64,000 nucleotides of DNA, taken from contig JAQISU010000081.1 of NCBI GenBank assembly GCA_029339505.1, positions 17,708,001 to 17,772,000 of the forward strand, given 5' to 3'. Positions 1 through 10,545 of this stretch are shown piece by piece. Source of the DNA: Unio delphinus (lineage: Eukaryota > Mollusca > Bivalvia > Unionida > Unionidae). The notes beneath the pieces are model-generated. The model was given only the letters and a program-made list of their open reading frames with translations. It did no database searches and was not told where the DNA came from. The position numbers and the translations under genes are program-made. The first letter of the stretch is position 1; the number at the start of each line of letters is the position of its first letter.

Positions 1-611
1 ATATGGGATAGATATCTAGCTATTCTAAGCAATTTGTACCTGGCAGACAATGAGAACAATCAAGGTGACCTTTTACACAAAATCAGCCCAATGATTAAAA
101 AAAGAAGAAGCCTTTGCTGAGGTTTAATCACCAATTATGAACCTCAGCTTTGATGATAATAACAGGTGAAAGGTTTTTATGAACATTAATTACTGACTGG
201 GGGTCTAAACTTGCCTTGGACATTCATGTAGTGGATGCTTAAAAAACTGTCACCTTTTCTTTACCTGTGATTTTCTCAATTTAGATATAACATTGTGACA
301 GACATGACATGTACATGGTTGAACTACTAAAGAATATATTATTTCTTAGATATATTTGAACTTTTCCATTAAGAACACAAAAAATACTAATGAAATACAA
401 TTGTAACTTTGTCATTTTACCTGTATTTGCACCTGTACTTGCAAATATGTTAAACTTGCACACGTCTTGATGCTAATCTTAAAGTTTACACATCCACCAT
501 AATTTTTCATATAGGGTTTGTGTACATTTATTGAAAGTTTTCTTCTTTCCTCAAACAGTTCAGTACTCAGGGATCTTGTGCAGCAAAACAATGTAGCACT
601 TTAAGGGTTAA
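1..611 (+). mobile_element. piggyBac-like element, 3' portion (copy A)
   Basis: Left end is cut by the window. The sequence is a close relative of 30845-31216 and 52640-53010. The first 90 bases align to the stretch of copy C (52650-52745) that reads, in one frame, [18 protein letters not shown], which resembles the piggyBac transposase segment before the first catalytic Asp (family pattern NLHF.DN...DPLYKIRP). The element ends in GCACTTTAAGGG followed by TTAA at 608-611, the target tetranucleotide of piggyBac. Stops and indels break every frame, so it is dead. It probably sits in the last intron of the SR gene. Confidence 0.7.
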
Positions 612-1914
612 TTGTATCACCAGTAGCCTTTTAGCAGGCTAGCAACACTGACCACCTACAAACCTCATAATGACAGAATATTTATATTTGTACATGGTGC
701 AAATAGCACATACTGGAATTTTAATGAGCAGATTATCAAATATTTAAAAATGTTTTAGTTTCAGTTGTATGTTGCTTAGTCTTGTGAGTACCAAATCTTG
801 TGACGAGAGTATTTGATCAAATTCAACATTTTGCCAACTCATTTTTGATCCCTTGATCTCTGATGTCTAGAAAAATGTATGATGTCATGTTTTGGATCAT
901 GTGGGTATACAGTATAAGAGATTGCAAATAAGAAATTTTGCTTTTTCTTCGTATCCAGTATTTTTTTGCTGCATGGAAAATAATGATTAAAGTCACTTAA
1001 CTTTATTTGTTATCCTAGGTGTTAAGCCACTTTCCATTGCTGCTACTGCAAGGTGTCTGCAAATTTCATGTTTTCAAAGGGAATATTCTATGATTACTGG
1101 ATATTTAAAGTGAGGTATGAAAGGTCAGAGGAAACGGGGATATACTTTATCAATTTCCAATCCATGTGAAGAGCTGGTTTTTCGTCATTGACCATCTTTG
1201 TCCAGGTCAGGTGTGAGCTATTTTGTACTGTTTGGTGGGCTTTGAATTTGTATGGCTAAATTAATTCTTTCAATATTTACTTCTTCTCAGAATAGTCTTG
1301 TTCAGTTATCCAACATGTATTTGGTATAAGATGACATATATTTAAAGGCATTTTAAGATCTAGATTGATGGTATGGGATTAATTAACATGAGCAAAAAGC
1401 TGTTAAATTCTGTGAAAATAAATGTGATATTATCAGTCAAGAGAGGTGAAAAGTTACTTGTAAAGCAAAAAATATTTGGATTTTTATAGCTTAAATGATG
1501 ATAAGAATAAAAGCCTCAGAAGTATATGGTTCCTCTACCAATCTGTTTACATTGTTTTCTGTTAAAATATGTCGGATGCACCATAAACTGATTTATTGTA
1601 ATTCTTCAGTAGGAAGCTGTGATTACTTGTTTGTTTGTATGCCAGGCTCACAGTTAGAAAGGTGCATTGGAAATCTGCCACTGGACCAGCCTGCGCTTTT
1701 TTGCTACGCATATTAGTAATCAATATGCATATCCCTGGATCGGGGATGACATGTGTGAACTTGCAACAAAGCAGTTCAGATTTAATTTTCCTTTGATTGG
1801 GTTTTCCGGATAAAAGAGCATTAGGATCAACAGGTACTTGTGTGGACATACCCTAAACTTTTGACATCTGTAAACAGGAAAAGCCATCTATTTTAAGTGG
1901 TAGGGAGATAATAA

Positions 1915-1975
1915 TGAGAACTTGGTATAGCGCCTAATCTTTAGAAGCTCTAAATGCTTTACAACATCTCTAATG
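1915..1975 (-). repeat. LINE-like 3' tail fragment
   Basis: On the minus strand this reads GTTGTAAAGCATTTAGAGC followed by a GGCGCTATACCAA-type end. It is the same 3' terminal motif as at 4519-4582 (minus) and 41885-41950 (plus). Tails of this kind are typical of CR1/L2/RTE-class retroposons and SINEs that borrow their ends. Only the tail is recognisable. Confidence 0.5.
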
Positions 1976-2605
1976 ATATGAATACAAGTTTTTAAATAAA
2001 AAATAAATGTATAACTATTTCATTGCCTTGTTTTGGCTATTTTTACTTCTCCCTTGTGTTGACAAGGGGCAGCTCCACCAGCTGACACCAAATTTACATT
2101 GGCAAATTTTAAAAATATATTTGTTTCGAGAAAAGTTACTACAATTTTTCTTCTAGTGTCTCAACTAGCTGTTATATCGTTCTTTCTATGTGACTTTTGA
2201 ATCGAATCGTGATGCTTTAGATCAACTTAAACTGAGTACTATGTAGAAATATTGGTAAGGTGAAACAACTAAAGTTTGATTTAGTAGAATTAATTATTGC
2301 ATCTCCAAGTATCTGGGACTACTATGACTTATTTTTGCAAGAGAAACTTTGCCTTGATTTCTTATCTAAAATGGTATTAGTTACCTTAGTAATATTAGAA
2401 TATTTGCAATTTAGAAATCTTCTGTACAAATTCAGGGTTCTTAATAGAATTATTTTTTTAAATTTCCAATATTTTGCACTTTTTTTTACCCAGTACTATG
2501 GTCGCAAAAAAAAAGTGATGTGGACAAAGTAAATCTTTTTCTCCAAGGATTGAATAGGGAGATGAGATGTGGCTATGTTATACTTGTATATTGTAATGTA
2601 TCCAG

Positions 2606-2651
2606 TTATTATTATTATTTTTATCATATTATTATTATTATTATTATTAAG
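2606..2651 (+). promoter_or_regulatory. 3' splice site built on an (ATT)n microsatellite
   Basis: The 45 bases before the SR exon are almost wholly ATT repeats plus a short T run, ending TTATTATTAAG before the RS-coding sequence. The AG at 2650-2651 is the only acceptor that gives an exon start in the RS frame (two bases carried over). There is no classical C/T-rich polypyrimidine tract, so U2AF would have to bind the U-rich repeat. Confidence 0.6.
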
Positions 2652-2901
2652 ATCACGATCCAGATCCAGGGAGAGGGAGAGGCCCAGGAGGAAAAGGTCT
2701 TATTCACGCAGCAGAAGTCGATCACACAGTCGAAGTGCATCACGAAGCAGAAGCAGGTCTAGGTCCAAAAGCCGAGATTCTCATTCCCGATCAAGATCTC
2801 CTTCAAAATCTCGATCAAGATCCAGATCAGAATCTCGTTCCAAATCACCCACACCTGCAGACAAGAATGGACCAGCAGAGCCACAAGATGGTGCAGAATG
2901 A
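2652..2901 (+). CDS. SR-family splicing factor, terminal coding exon (RS domain)
   Basis: Encodes about 83 residues dominated by alternating Arg-Ser: RSRSRSRERERPRRKRSYS, a long run of SRSRS dipeptides, then a non-RS tail SPTPADKNGPAEPQDGAE and a TGA at 2899-2901. RS domains of this length and density belong to SR splicing factors (SRSF family), nuclear proteins that bind exonic enhancers through N-terminal RRMs and recruit U1-70K and U2AF through the phosphorylated RS tail. The exon begins after the AG at 2650-2651 with two bases carried from the previous exon. The RRM exons are not in the window, so the paralogue cannot be fixed; an SRSF4/5/6-type protein is possible. Its neighbour, a SAFB-type gene, is convergent, with 11.8 kb between stop codons. 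In-frame codons 5' of 2652 are microsatellite, not protein. Confidence 0.85.
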
Positions 2902-3452
2902 ACTAAGAAGACTTAACTATCAAAAACTTCATGATGAAACATGCAGCTTTTCTTTACACACACACATTTGATTGTCAAATTTTTTTTTATCTCACAATCT
3001 GTGTACCTTGAAATATCTTTTTTAATGTTTTGTTTTTGTAGTCACATTTGTTTATTGCCATAGGACTTGTCTGATGTTAATCCATGCTTGATAAGCCCAT
3101 CTCCAGTTTTTATCCCTCTCCCTCGAGCAATTCTCATGTCATTAATTTGGACTGGTATTCGTCTTGTTAGGTCTGATTCTTTGCTGGTATATTTTCCTAG
3201 CTCTTCAATATGCTTTCATGCAACTTTACAACATTGTTAGTATACATTGAATCCAGCTTTTTTATTTTCAATCTCCTGAAGATATACTGATATCATTATC
3301 TGTGCAATTTTTTTGCTGACTTGGCTGAATTACTATTTGATTCCTTGTTCCTTGTCTATTCATGACTGCCATTTAAATCTGTTCAGAGACTGCTCTATAG
3401 AATTTTTTTCAGATTTTACATCATTTATCCATGAAGCTTTTTAAAATCAGCT
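2902..3452 (+). other. SR-gene 3' UTR, proximal part
   Basis: T-rich sequence follows the RS exon stop, with no further exon-like ORF. No canonical AATAAA occurs before the SINE at 3453. The first one downstream, at 3671-3676, lies inside the SINE tail. Where the transcript ends cannot be told from sequence alone. Confidence 0.5.
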
Positions 3453-3685
3453 GGAGCCCCGAGTAGTCTAAAGCGCTGTCCGTTACAGACCACTGCCATC
3501 TCACCTTTGTGTGTGTTATCTAAGATTTGGCAAATGTAGTTATGTGAGAAAGCTTGCCAGTAGCTTCTTATGGGTCGGTGGTTCTTTCCGGGGGTCGTCC
3601 GGGTTCTTCCTCCACCATTAACACTGGCCACCATGTATAGTCTATATTGTGCTGAAAAATGGCGTTAAACAATAAAAATCAAACC
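3453..3685 (+). repeat. tRNA-derived SINE with target-site duplication
   Basis: The 5' part reads GAGTAGTCTAAAGCGCTGTCC, like the A-box half of a tRNA. The body matches other copies in this window (10041-10545, 53020-53334, 57716-57924), and the tail ends TGCTGAAAAATGGCGTTAAA followed by an A-rich end. It is bounded by a direct repeat, AAGCTTTTTAAAATCAGCT at 3434-3452 and AAGCTTTAAAATCAGCT at 3686-3702, which marks the insertion. It supplies the first AATAAA (3671-3676) downstream of the SR stop codon. Confidence 0.85.
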
Positions 3686-4518
3686 AAGCTTTAAAATCAG
3701 CTAATCCAGCATCAGAAATTGCCATGTACAAAATTTGAATCACCCAACATTATCAGACCAAGTTTGACACAATCCAGAATTTGAAATAATATTAAAATAC
3801 TGTTGAGTGAGGAGACAAAAAAAGTAAGCAATTGCTTGAGAAGCTCTTAACAAAATTTGGCTAAACGTATGCTGGTATGAAGCTTTCAGATTTTGTAACT
3901 AATACCAGCAGCTATTTGACAAATTTATAAAGCTGACCCCTGCCTTTATTATAGGAGAAATTCTGTAAAATGTGCATTTGTCCTTTTTTTTGTTGTTGCT
4001 CTTATCAATCACTTTTGTGTGGATTTTTGTTGTTGCAGGCATTGGGGTGAGCAAGTGTGCTTGGGCAGGAGTGGGCACTGTATACAATGAAAATGGTTGA
4101 CCTTTAAGTTGATAATGAGTTGAATCATTGCTAAACTTCATTATGATTTAAGTTTTTGTGCCATTTATCACTTTCGCGAAGATAATGTATCATGTTCAAT
4201 CAATCTAAAGGATTTTTCAGTGCAGTGCATGTGGATGCTTCAAGATCTTTAAATTTCTTAGTCTTTGAGCTTAAGAGAAAATACAAGACTTTTAAATTAA
4301 ATATAGTTTTTTATATGATGTATTTTCCAAAAAGTGACATATTGTCAAGTCACTCAAACCTGAAGACAAAGGTGCGAGTATCCCAAGATTTATATTTGCA
4401 CTGACAACACATCAGATTTTCATGCCTGGCTTCATCGTTTATCAGACTGTTAATATATATTGGATATAAATTAAAATTATTACATTGGTATGTTTTAGAA
4501 TGTTAACAAAAATAACAA

Positions 4519-4582
4519 TAATGAGGACTTTGTATAGTGCCTAAAGCATTAGCTCTACACGCTTTACAACATTTATAATAAT
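4519..4582 (-). repeat. LINE-like 3' tail fragment
   Basis: The minus strand gives a TTGTAAAGCGTGTAGAGCTAA-like tail followed by a GGCACTATACAAAG end, matching the fragments at 1915-1975 and 41885-41950. Confidence 0.5.
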
Positions 4583-5199
4583 ATGTCTACAAAAAAGAAA
4601 TGAATAACATAAAATTGGAAAACAAAAACATGCTGAAAATATTTAAGGTATGAAACATTATTAGGTCTTTAAATTTGGTTTTGCAGTCTAAAAGGTGAGT
4701 TTAAAGAGCACTCTTGAAAGGAATCACTAATTATATAGCACAGGGTGAGTGTTGGTATGAAATACTTTGATTTTATATGAAGTGCCTTGATATTAAGGTG
4801 GTTGTTGTCTGCTCGGGCAGTAGGTCAGTGAACAAAATGAAAGACAATAAAATGGTGGAGCAAAAAGATGCATGATGCTATAGCATATGCTCATCATTCT
4901 GTTTGTTCCACCCACCCCAAATTTTTAAAAACAAAAGGCTTCAAAGGTATAGAAAAGGCATGAATCTTTGCCATTTCATTCATTAATTTACATGTTCTAA
5001 CCTAATTGTCAACACGGGCTCCCAAATATTAACAGTTTGTTGGCATTTTGATTCAAATGGGAGCTTCTTCAGTAACATGGCTGTCGTATTTGCATGGCTG
5101 ACTATTTTTCAAGCAACAAATGTTAGTAATTCACATTGATAATCTTAATAACTCCATAAATTTTAAGGTTAAATCTCTGTGCACACGTATACAAGAGTT

Positions 5200-5365
5200 C
5201 TGCCTTTTTATTTTTTTTTATTGAAATATTGGATACAGCTGAGTTTTTACTGAAATGGACAGCTCTTGAAATAAGAAAAAAGGACATTGAGCAGTCTTTT
5301 TTTTTTTTACATTGGGAGCTTGCATTTGCTTTTAAACACCAAGATGGCTGTTAGTGACAGGTTAT
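5200..5365 (+). repeat. dispersed repeat of unknown class (copy 1 of 3)
   Basis: Shares an ordered set of blocks with 22940-23095 and 61145-61275: TTGGATACAG, GTTTTTACTGAAATGGAC, then CTTGAAA, a GGACA..GAGCAG block and TTTGCTTT. The other two copies lie in SAFB introns. Terminal repeats were not found, so the class is unknown. Confidence 0.5.
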
Positions 5366-8300
5366 AGATTATAAATTGGTGAATGAATTTTTGTTTTTAA
5401 AATCAGTGTGTGTGTGTGTGGGGGGTTTACAAACAAATGGGAGGGAGGGTTTGTGAATACTCTAGTAATCTGATTATGTATTGTTCCATTGCTTTTAACC
5501 TTTCAGTTAACCTTTTTTTCATTTCTTTGTACCTATTTAGTGCAATGAGAAAGAAATTATTTTGTGGAGGAAGTTGAAATTTCCATAGGAAAGAATACTC
5601 CTTGAGAAGACTGACAATAAAATTCAAATCTTTAGATGCTGTTAAATACGTTGTTTCCATTTATGTCCCTAAGATCATTTCATCCTACTTTCTAACAAAA
5701 TTATTTTTTTTTTAAAAAGATAATTTCAAATTAAAGCACATAATTTCGTATTGACTGTAATAGTAGCCTTTTATGTATACTGCAGGTGTTTTCACTGCTG
5801 ATAATGATAGCAGTAGGAGGCAGCCAACTCCTGTTAGGAAGTGTGACGTATAACAGAGCTGGGGCCAGGGGAGCAGTGCAGTGTTATTGCCTGCAGATTT
5901 GCTGTACTAGCAGTGGGTGCAGTTGCAGTTATTAACAGCAGCAAAATGCAGATGATGCATTTACTGCAGTATGCAGATATACTTTTGATATATTATTAAA
6001 TGGTATCCCATTTGTGAATTTTTTTTGAAAGGTTTCATCTCTATACTGTAGTTAGGGACATTATTTTATGATGAATTACATTTTTTACATCAGCTTAATT
6101 TTGATTTTATGACCAGCATTCAATGGTTTCAGAAAAGCATGTATATGTATGATGAAATGTGCACAGATGGTTGTTTCCCAACCTGTTTAAAGTACCGCAT
6201 TGTCCTAAATACTTTGGTTGCTGATATTAGCAATAGTTTGGCTTACTCGTTATAAACACATAAAATAGTACCCTGACAGTAATTGTAATACCTTACTATG
6301 CAGAATTTTGCCATAACAGTTTAGGGTAATCTTTTGTTTCAAATCAGATGCCACTATTGACTTTTATGCTCTGTAAAACTTTTCTTAATCTGTGCTTGTG
6401 ACACTAGTGTCTTGTGCAATTGACATTTCTTATGATAATGCTTCATGTAATGCCTGACATACTTTAGCTTTTTTAAAGCAGTTTGTTTGTGATAGAAATA
6501 GCTAGTTTTAATTTGGTTCTGCAATAAAAGATGCAGTATTTATTTTGAGATTTGACTAATTACTGGTAGCCAAATGTGGAATAGCAGAACATAACATTAA
6601 AAATGCATTGCTTCTACTATCAAGGAATGTCTTTTTTCAGTACATAATATTTGTCTTCATGTACACCACAGGAGTTGATGTGGAGAGCTGCAGTGAATGA
6701 CTTGGCTTTCTAGCTGATACACGCTGACATTGCAGTAGCTGTGAGCTGCTGGAATGCTGTGGCAGTCTCATACAGATTTGTTGTTGATGCTGTAATGAGC
6801 CAGCAGATATTTAAGCAGATTCTTTTGTCTAGGTCAGTCTGACAATTAAAAGCAAGTTATACATTTTTTTAATAGTAAATACTGCTTTTGTAATTGAAAA
6901 CTGTTTAAGGTTTTGAGTACTAATTCTGTCATGTTCCTTAAAAAGTTAAATCATTGATTTTGTAATGTTTTTGTACATGCTATATGGACAAGATTATGTT
7001 AATTGACTTGTTGGATAGAAAGACTAGTTTATGAAGAATATTTAAAGAAATCAGTCACCAGCATTTCATTCTTTGCCAGCAGCAAATATTGTAGTGATTC
7101 TGATATTTATTTGATACAGTTGGAATAACAGACTCCATTATGCTTCAAATGTATTCTCACCTTGCATGCACCAGTGTTATTCGTGATGGTCTTAACCCAT
7201 ATTCCTGTATACACTAGGAGCTGTGAGTTGCGGCAACTGCTGTGCAGTGCAGTTCAGCTGTTTAAAATGGCAGAGGTGGTGGAATCTGGTTTGCTGTTAG
7301 CAGTTTGTGTAAATCAACTTGTGTGCAGCTGTGCCTATGGTCCTGTTTTGCCGTCCATTGATGTAGGCTGTTTACAGTCCCAATCCTAGGGTCACTCTTG
7401 GAATGCCGTGCATTCCAAATTTTTTTCATACTCTTTCCAACCATCTGAAAAGGCAAGACATTTTTGGGCTATTCTATTTAAGTGTACCTGAGAGAAGGGG
7501 AACATACTTTTTTATGTAAGAGATGGAGTTGAAACTATTATTCTGCATGATATTCTATTCCGATTTTGGTAGGTCTAAAATAAATACATGCAGATTTCAG
7601 TTTAGTAGTATTTTGTGGCAAGTATCAGTTTTTAAAAAAAAAAGAGAAAAAAGGCTGCAATAAACCTATTAAAATATGTTTTAGATGTACTTAGATGTTC
7701 TGCCTTGGGATAAAATTGCTGATGGTCTTTTGTAACTGAAATACATGTTCCATGTGCCTGTGGGACAAAATTGCCGTTTTTTTTTTACTTTTTTGTTTGT
7801 AAATGAAATGTTTGTCTTGCTATTCCATGTTCTTATCTTTTCTTTTTCTAAAATTGAAATTACGAGACATTACATGAATAAATGTACACAGTTTGTCAAA
7901 AGAAATTTTTCTTAAGCTATACGTGGTAAAACTTTGCAGTGTAGAAGTTCCTTCATGGATGCTCATTTTCTAATTTAAATTTAAGATTTTCACGTTTTGA
8001 ATTTATTGTCACTGCAGGGGGTGTGATGTTCACGTTGTGACCTCTCCATACCATGCAGAGGTTGCAGCTGCAGTGTTTCAGTAGTTTTAGATTCATTTTG
8101 CAGCATTTTCACTGATTTTAAAAAGAAAAATTTTATTCTTATTTTCAGATGTGACATTTTGAAAATTTGCTCCTAAAAGAAAAGCCAATGTCATAGTCTT
8201 CCAGTACTTGATGAAGGCATATTCTATACAGACCTTAAAATTGGCCTGATTAGATGCGGCTCAATCAGAAGTTCAAGAATGTTTTTTCAAGCAGTGGTAC

Positions 8301-10040
8301 ATTCTAGGTGGTCATGGAAACCCTTAATAAGCAATTACAGTTTAATATGTTGAAGCCCCACCCCCTCTTAAAAAAATAAATAAATTACAAAAAGATTTTT
8401 TTGGCAAGTTTGGCAACACCTTTAAATACAAAATCAAACAGGGTGGGGGGTCTGGATAACTTTGAGAATGTACAAGATCTTGACCTGAAATATCATGTAT
8501 AAAATATACCTGTATTGTATCCTCTTGATAGCTGCATCTAATGCATTGGCATACAAGCTTGCCCAGTTGTGGTTTATAGAGGGGTGTTGAAGTAACTTGT
8601 ATGTTTAAGCCATTCATTCTTTTTAGTCCGGTTTAAATCTCACAGGAAAAATTGTTAAATGAAATCTTGGTGATTATTTATTCCACTAATCAACCTATGA
8701 TAATGTTGACAATGACGGTTGAATTTTAATTATCATTTAATGGTGTCCTGTTGTCTGTCCTACTTCTAGGTGGTACAAGAGACTTGTGTTACAAATAAAT
8801 CATTTTGTTCTGGAATATAACTCCATTAAGGGACCAACCCTTTTGTATTGGAGAGGGGGGTGATTCTTTTGCAAGCCGGAGTTTTATTTTACTTTAGTTA
8901 CTTGTTTCAAGAAACATAATGCATACAATGGGTTTTCAATACTATTTCAAGCTTTTGTTTTTTTGGTCTTGATACTTGTAGTTTTAAAAAAAATTACTTC
9001 TCCCCTCCAATATTAAATGGTTGGTCTCAAAGTATTGACATATTTGAAGAGCAGATGTGTTAATAAAATCTTTATAGCAATTTGTACTTTTGTTTTCCTT
9101 GTGAATTGATTTGTTGCTGCCATATATTAAATTTGTTATTTCAGAAATGCTGCTTTTGGCAGTTGAGATTCAAGTACCTTGTATGGTACCTAGCCAGTAT
9201 TTTGCACATATTTGTTGATAACATAAGTTCTCTTTTTTGCAAAGAAGCAGTGGGGCAAATGTTTTTCTTTATTGAATATTTGCATAAATGATGAGATGGT
9301 AGCTGCCAAAGTTTTTAGCTTTGGGTCATAAACGCATCGGACACAGGCCATTATTGCTTTTCCTAAACTTCCTGGAGGATTGCCATGTAACTTTAAATGT
9401 GTGTTCATCCTAAGGTCTGGTTAATCTCAAAAAGGGTGTTGTTCAGATTTCCAGTATGGCTACCCCAGCAGCCAATTTCACACGTTTGTTGGGGGTCGCT
9501 CACCAGTTATTTTGTACCTTTGAGAGCGTGACCTATGTAGGGTGAAGTTGTTTGTATTTAAAATGTGGACATAATGTTGGCACACCTCTATGCTACTTTA
9601 ATGTAATTTGGCTGACCTTTGAAAATTGTACATGAACAAAGCACACTGCCAACTAAAATGACTGCTCCCTTTTGGAAAACAAATCAGCCTGAATTAGTAC
9701 ACTATCCTTATCAGCTATTAAAATAGGGAAAATTAATTTGACAAGACAATATCAACTTCTGAAAGTGCAATGAATGAATTACCAAATATATAAAATGTAA
9801 AAGTTATTGGCTCTTTTTTTCATACAATTTACATCTCGAGTGAAAATAACCAAGTGGAGCTAACACTTTTTTTGAGATTTGCACATCTGGAGTTGTATAC
9901 TCTATAACCCATATTACACCAATGAATCATACACAAAAATAAAGGGAATTAAAGGTTCTTTGAGCTATAAAAGGTCTTTTTTTTTTCTCTTCACACTGTT
10001 CACTGTCCCATCTATATGAACTTGCTCACCAATAATTAGT

Positions 10041-10545
10041 GCTGACATGTGCGAGTGGTCTAAAGCACTGTCCATTGCCATCTCACCTCTCTGCATGGGT
10101 TCTAGTCTCGGATTCTGCCAAAACAGCTCTAGTGACTTAGTTTTGAGTGTCCGCCCGCAAGTGGGAGGTCGTGGGTTCAATCCCTAGTCAAGCCGTACCA
10201 AAGACTTGCAAAAATGGTACTAACAGCTGCTTCGCTTGATGCTCGTTGTTAAGAGGTTAGTGTTAGGACTGGTCAGCCTGGTGTCGGGATAATGTGACTG
10301 GGTGGGACATCATGCTACATGTCTGCGGCATAATGCCCCAGTGCTAGACATCACTAAACTGCCTCACTGCAGACATCGTAGCGATAAGACTTAAAAAAAG
10401 GTGTTAACGCCATGTTAAAAATTCTAATCAAACATTCTGCCAATGTGGGTATGTGAGAAAGTTTGCCAATACCTTGTCTGTCGTTCTTCCTCCAACTGGA
10501 CGCCATGTATGGCCTATTATGTGCTGAAAAATGGTGTTAAATCTG
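10041..10545 (+). repeat. SINE split by a second SINE
   Basis: The host SINE has its tRNA-like head GCGAGTGGTCTAAAGCACTG at 10051-10070. Its tail, TGTGCTGAAAAATGGTGTTAAA, lies near 10520-10541. The body is interrupted after 10121 and resumes at 10434 with the same ten bases. Confidence 0.8.
10122..10433 (+). repeat. second tRNA-type SINE inserted in a SINE
   Basis: Flanked by a perfect 10-bp direct repeat, ATTCTGCCAA at 10112-10121 and 10434-10443. The head has a B-box-like GTGGGTTCAATCCC preceded by a tRNA-like stretch, and the body block GGTACTAACAGCTGC is shared with the SINE at 53020-53334. The 3' end is A-rich. It is no functional tRNA, because the anticodon stem cannot be folded convincingly. 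Confidence 0.8.

Larger units (their letters stand above)
612..2651 (+). other. probable last intron of the SR-protein gene
   Basis: No exon of either host gene was recognised here on either strand. The stretch contains a LINE-type 3' tail on the minus strand near 1915-1972 and ends in an (ATT)n-rich tract leading to the acceptor AG at 2650-2651. The short ORFs at 1495-1716 and 1562-1849 show no recognisable domain. Confidence 0.5.
3703..9999. other. intergenic / possible extended 3' UTR
   Basis: No protein-coding gene was recognised on either strand. Contents noted: a LINE tail at 4519-4582 (minus), an AATAAA at 4846-4851, a dispersed repeat at 5200-5365 shared with introns of the SAFB gene, and three patches rich in GCAG/CTGCAG near 5780-5975, 6670-6790 and 7220-7330. 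Short ORFs at 7162-7389, 8342-8617 and 9082-9291 lack known domains or convincing composition. Confidence 0.45.

Noticed and set aside
2520..2971. Alternative frames over the SR exon (2520-2762 and 2735-2971)
   Set aside because: Only the third frame gives a continuous Arg-Ser domain and a sensible stop; the others are shadows.
10122..10200. Possible functional tRNA gene (B-box GGTTCAATCCC)
   Set aside because: The cloverleaf cannot be completed, and the sequence is flanked by a 10-bp duplication and continues into a SINE body.
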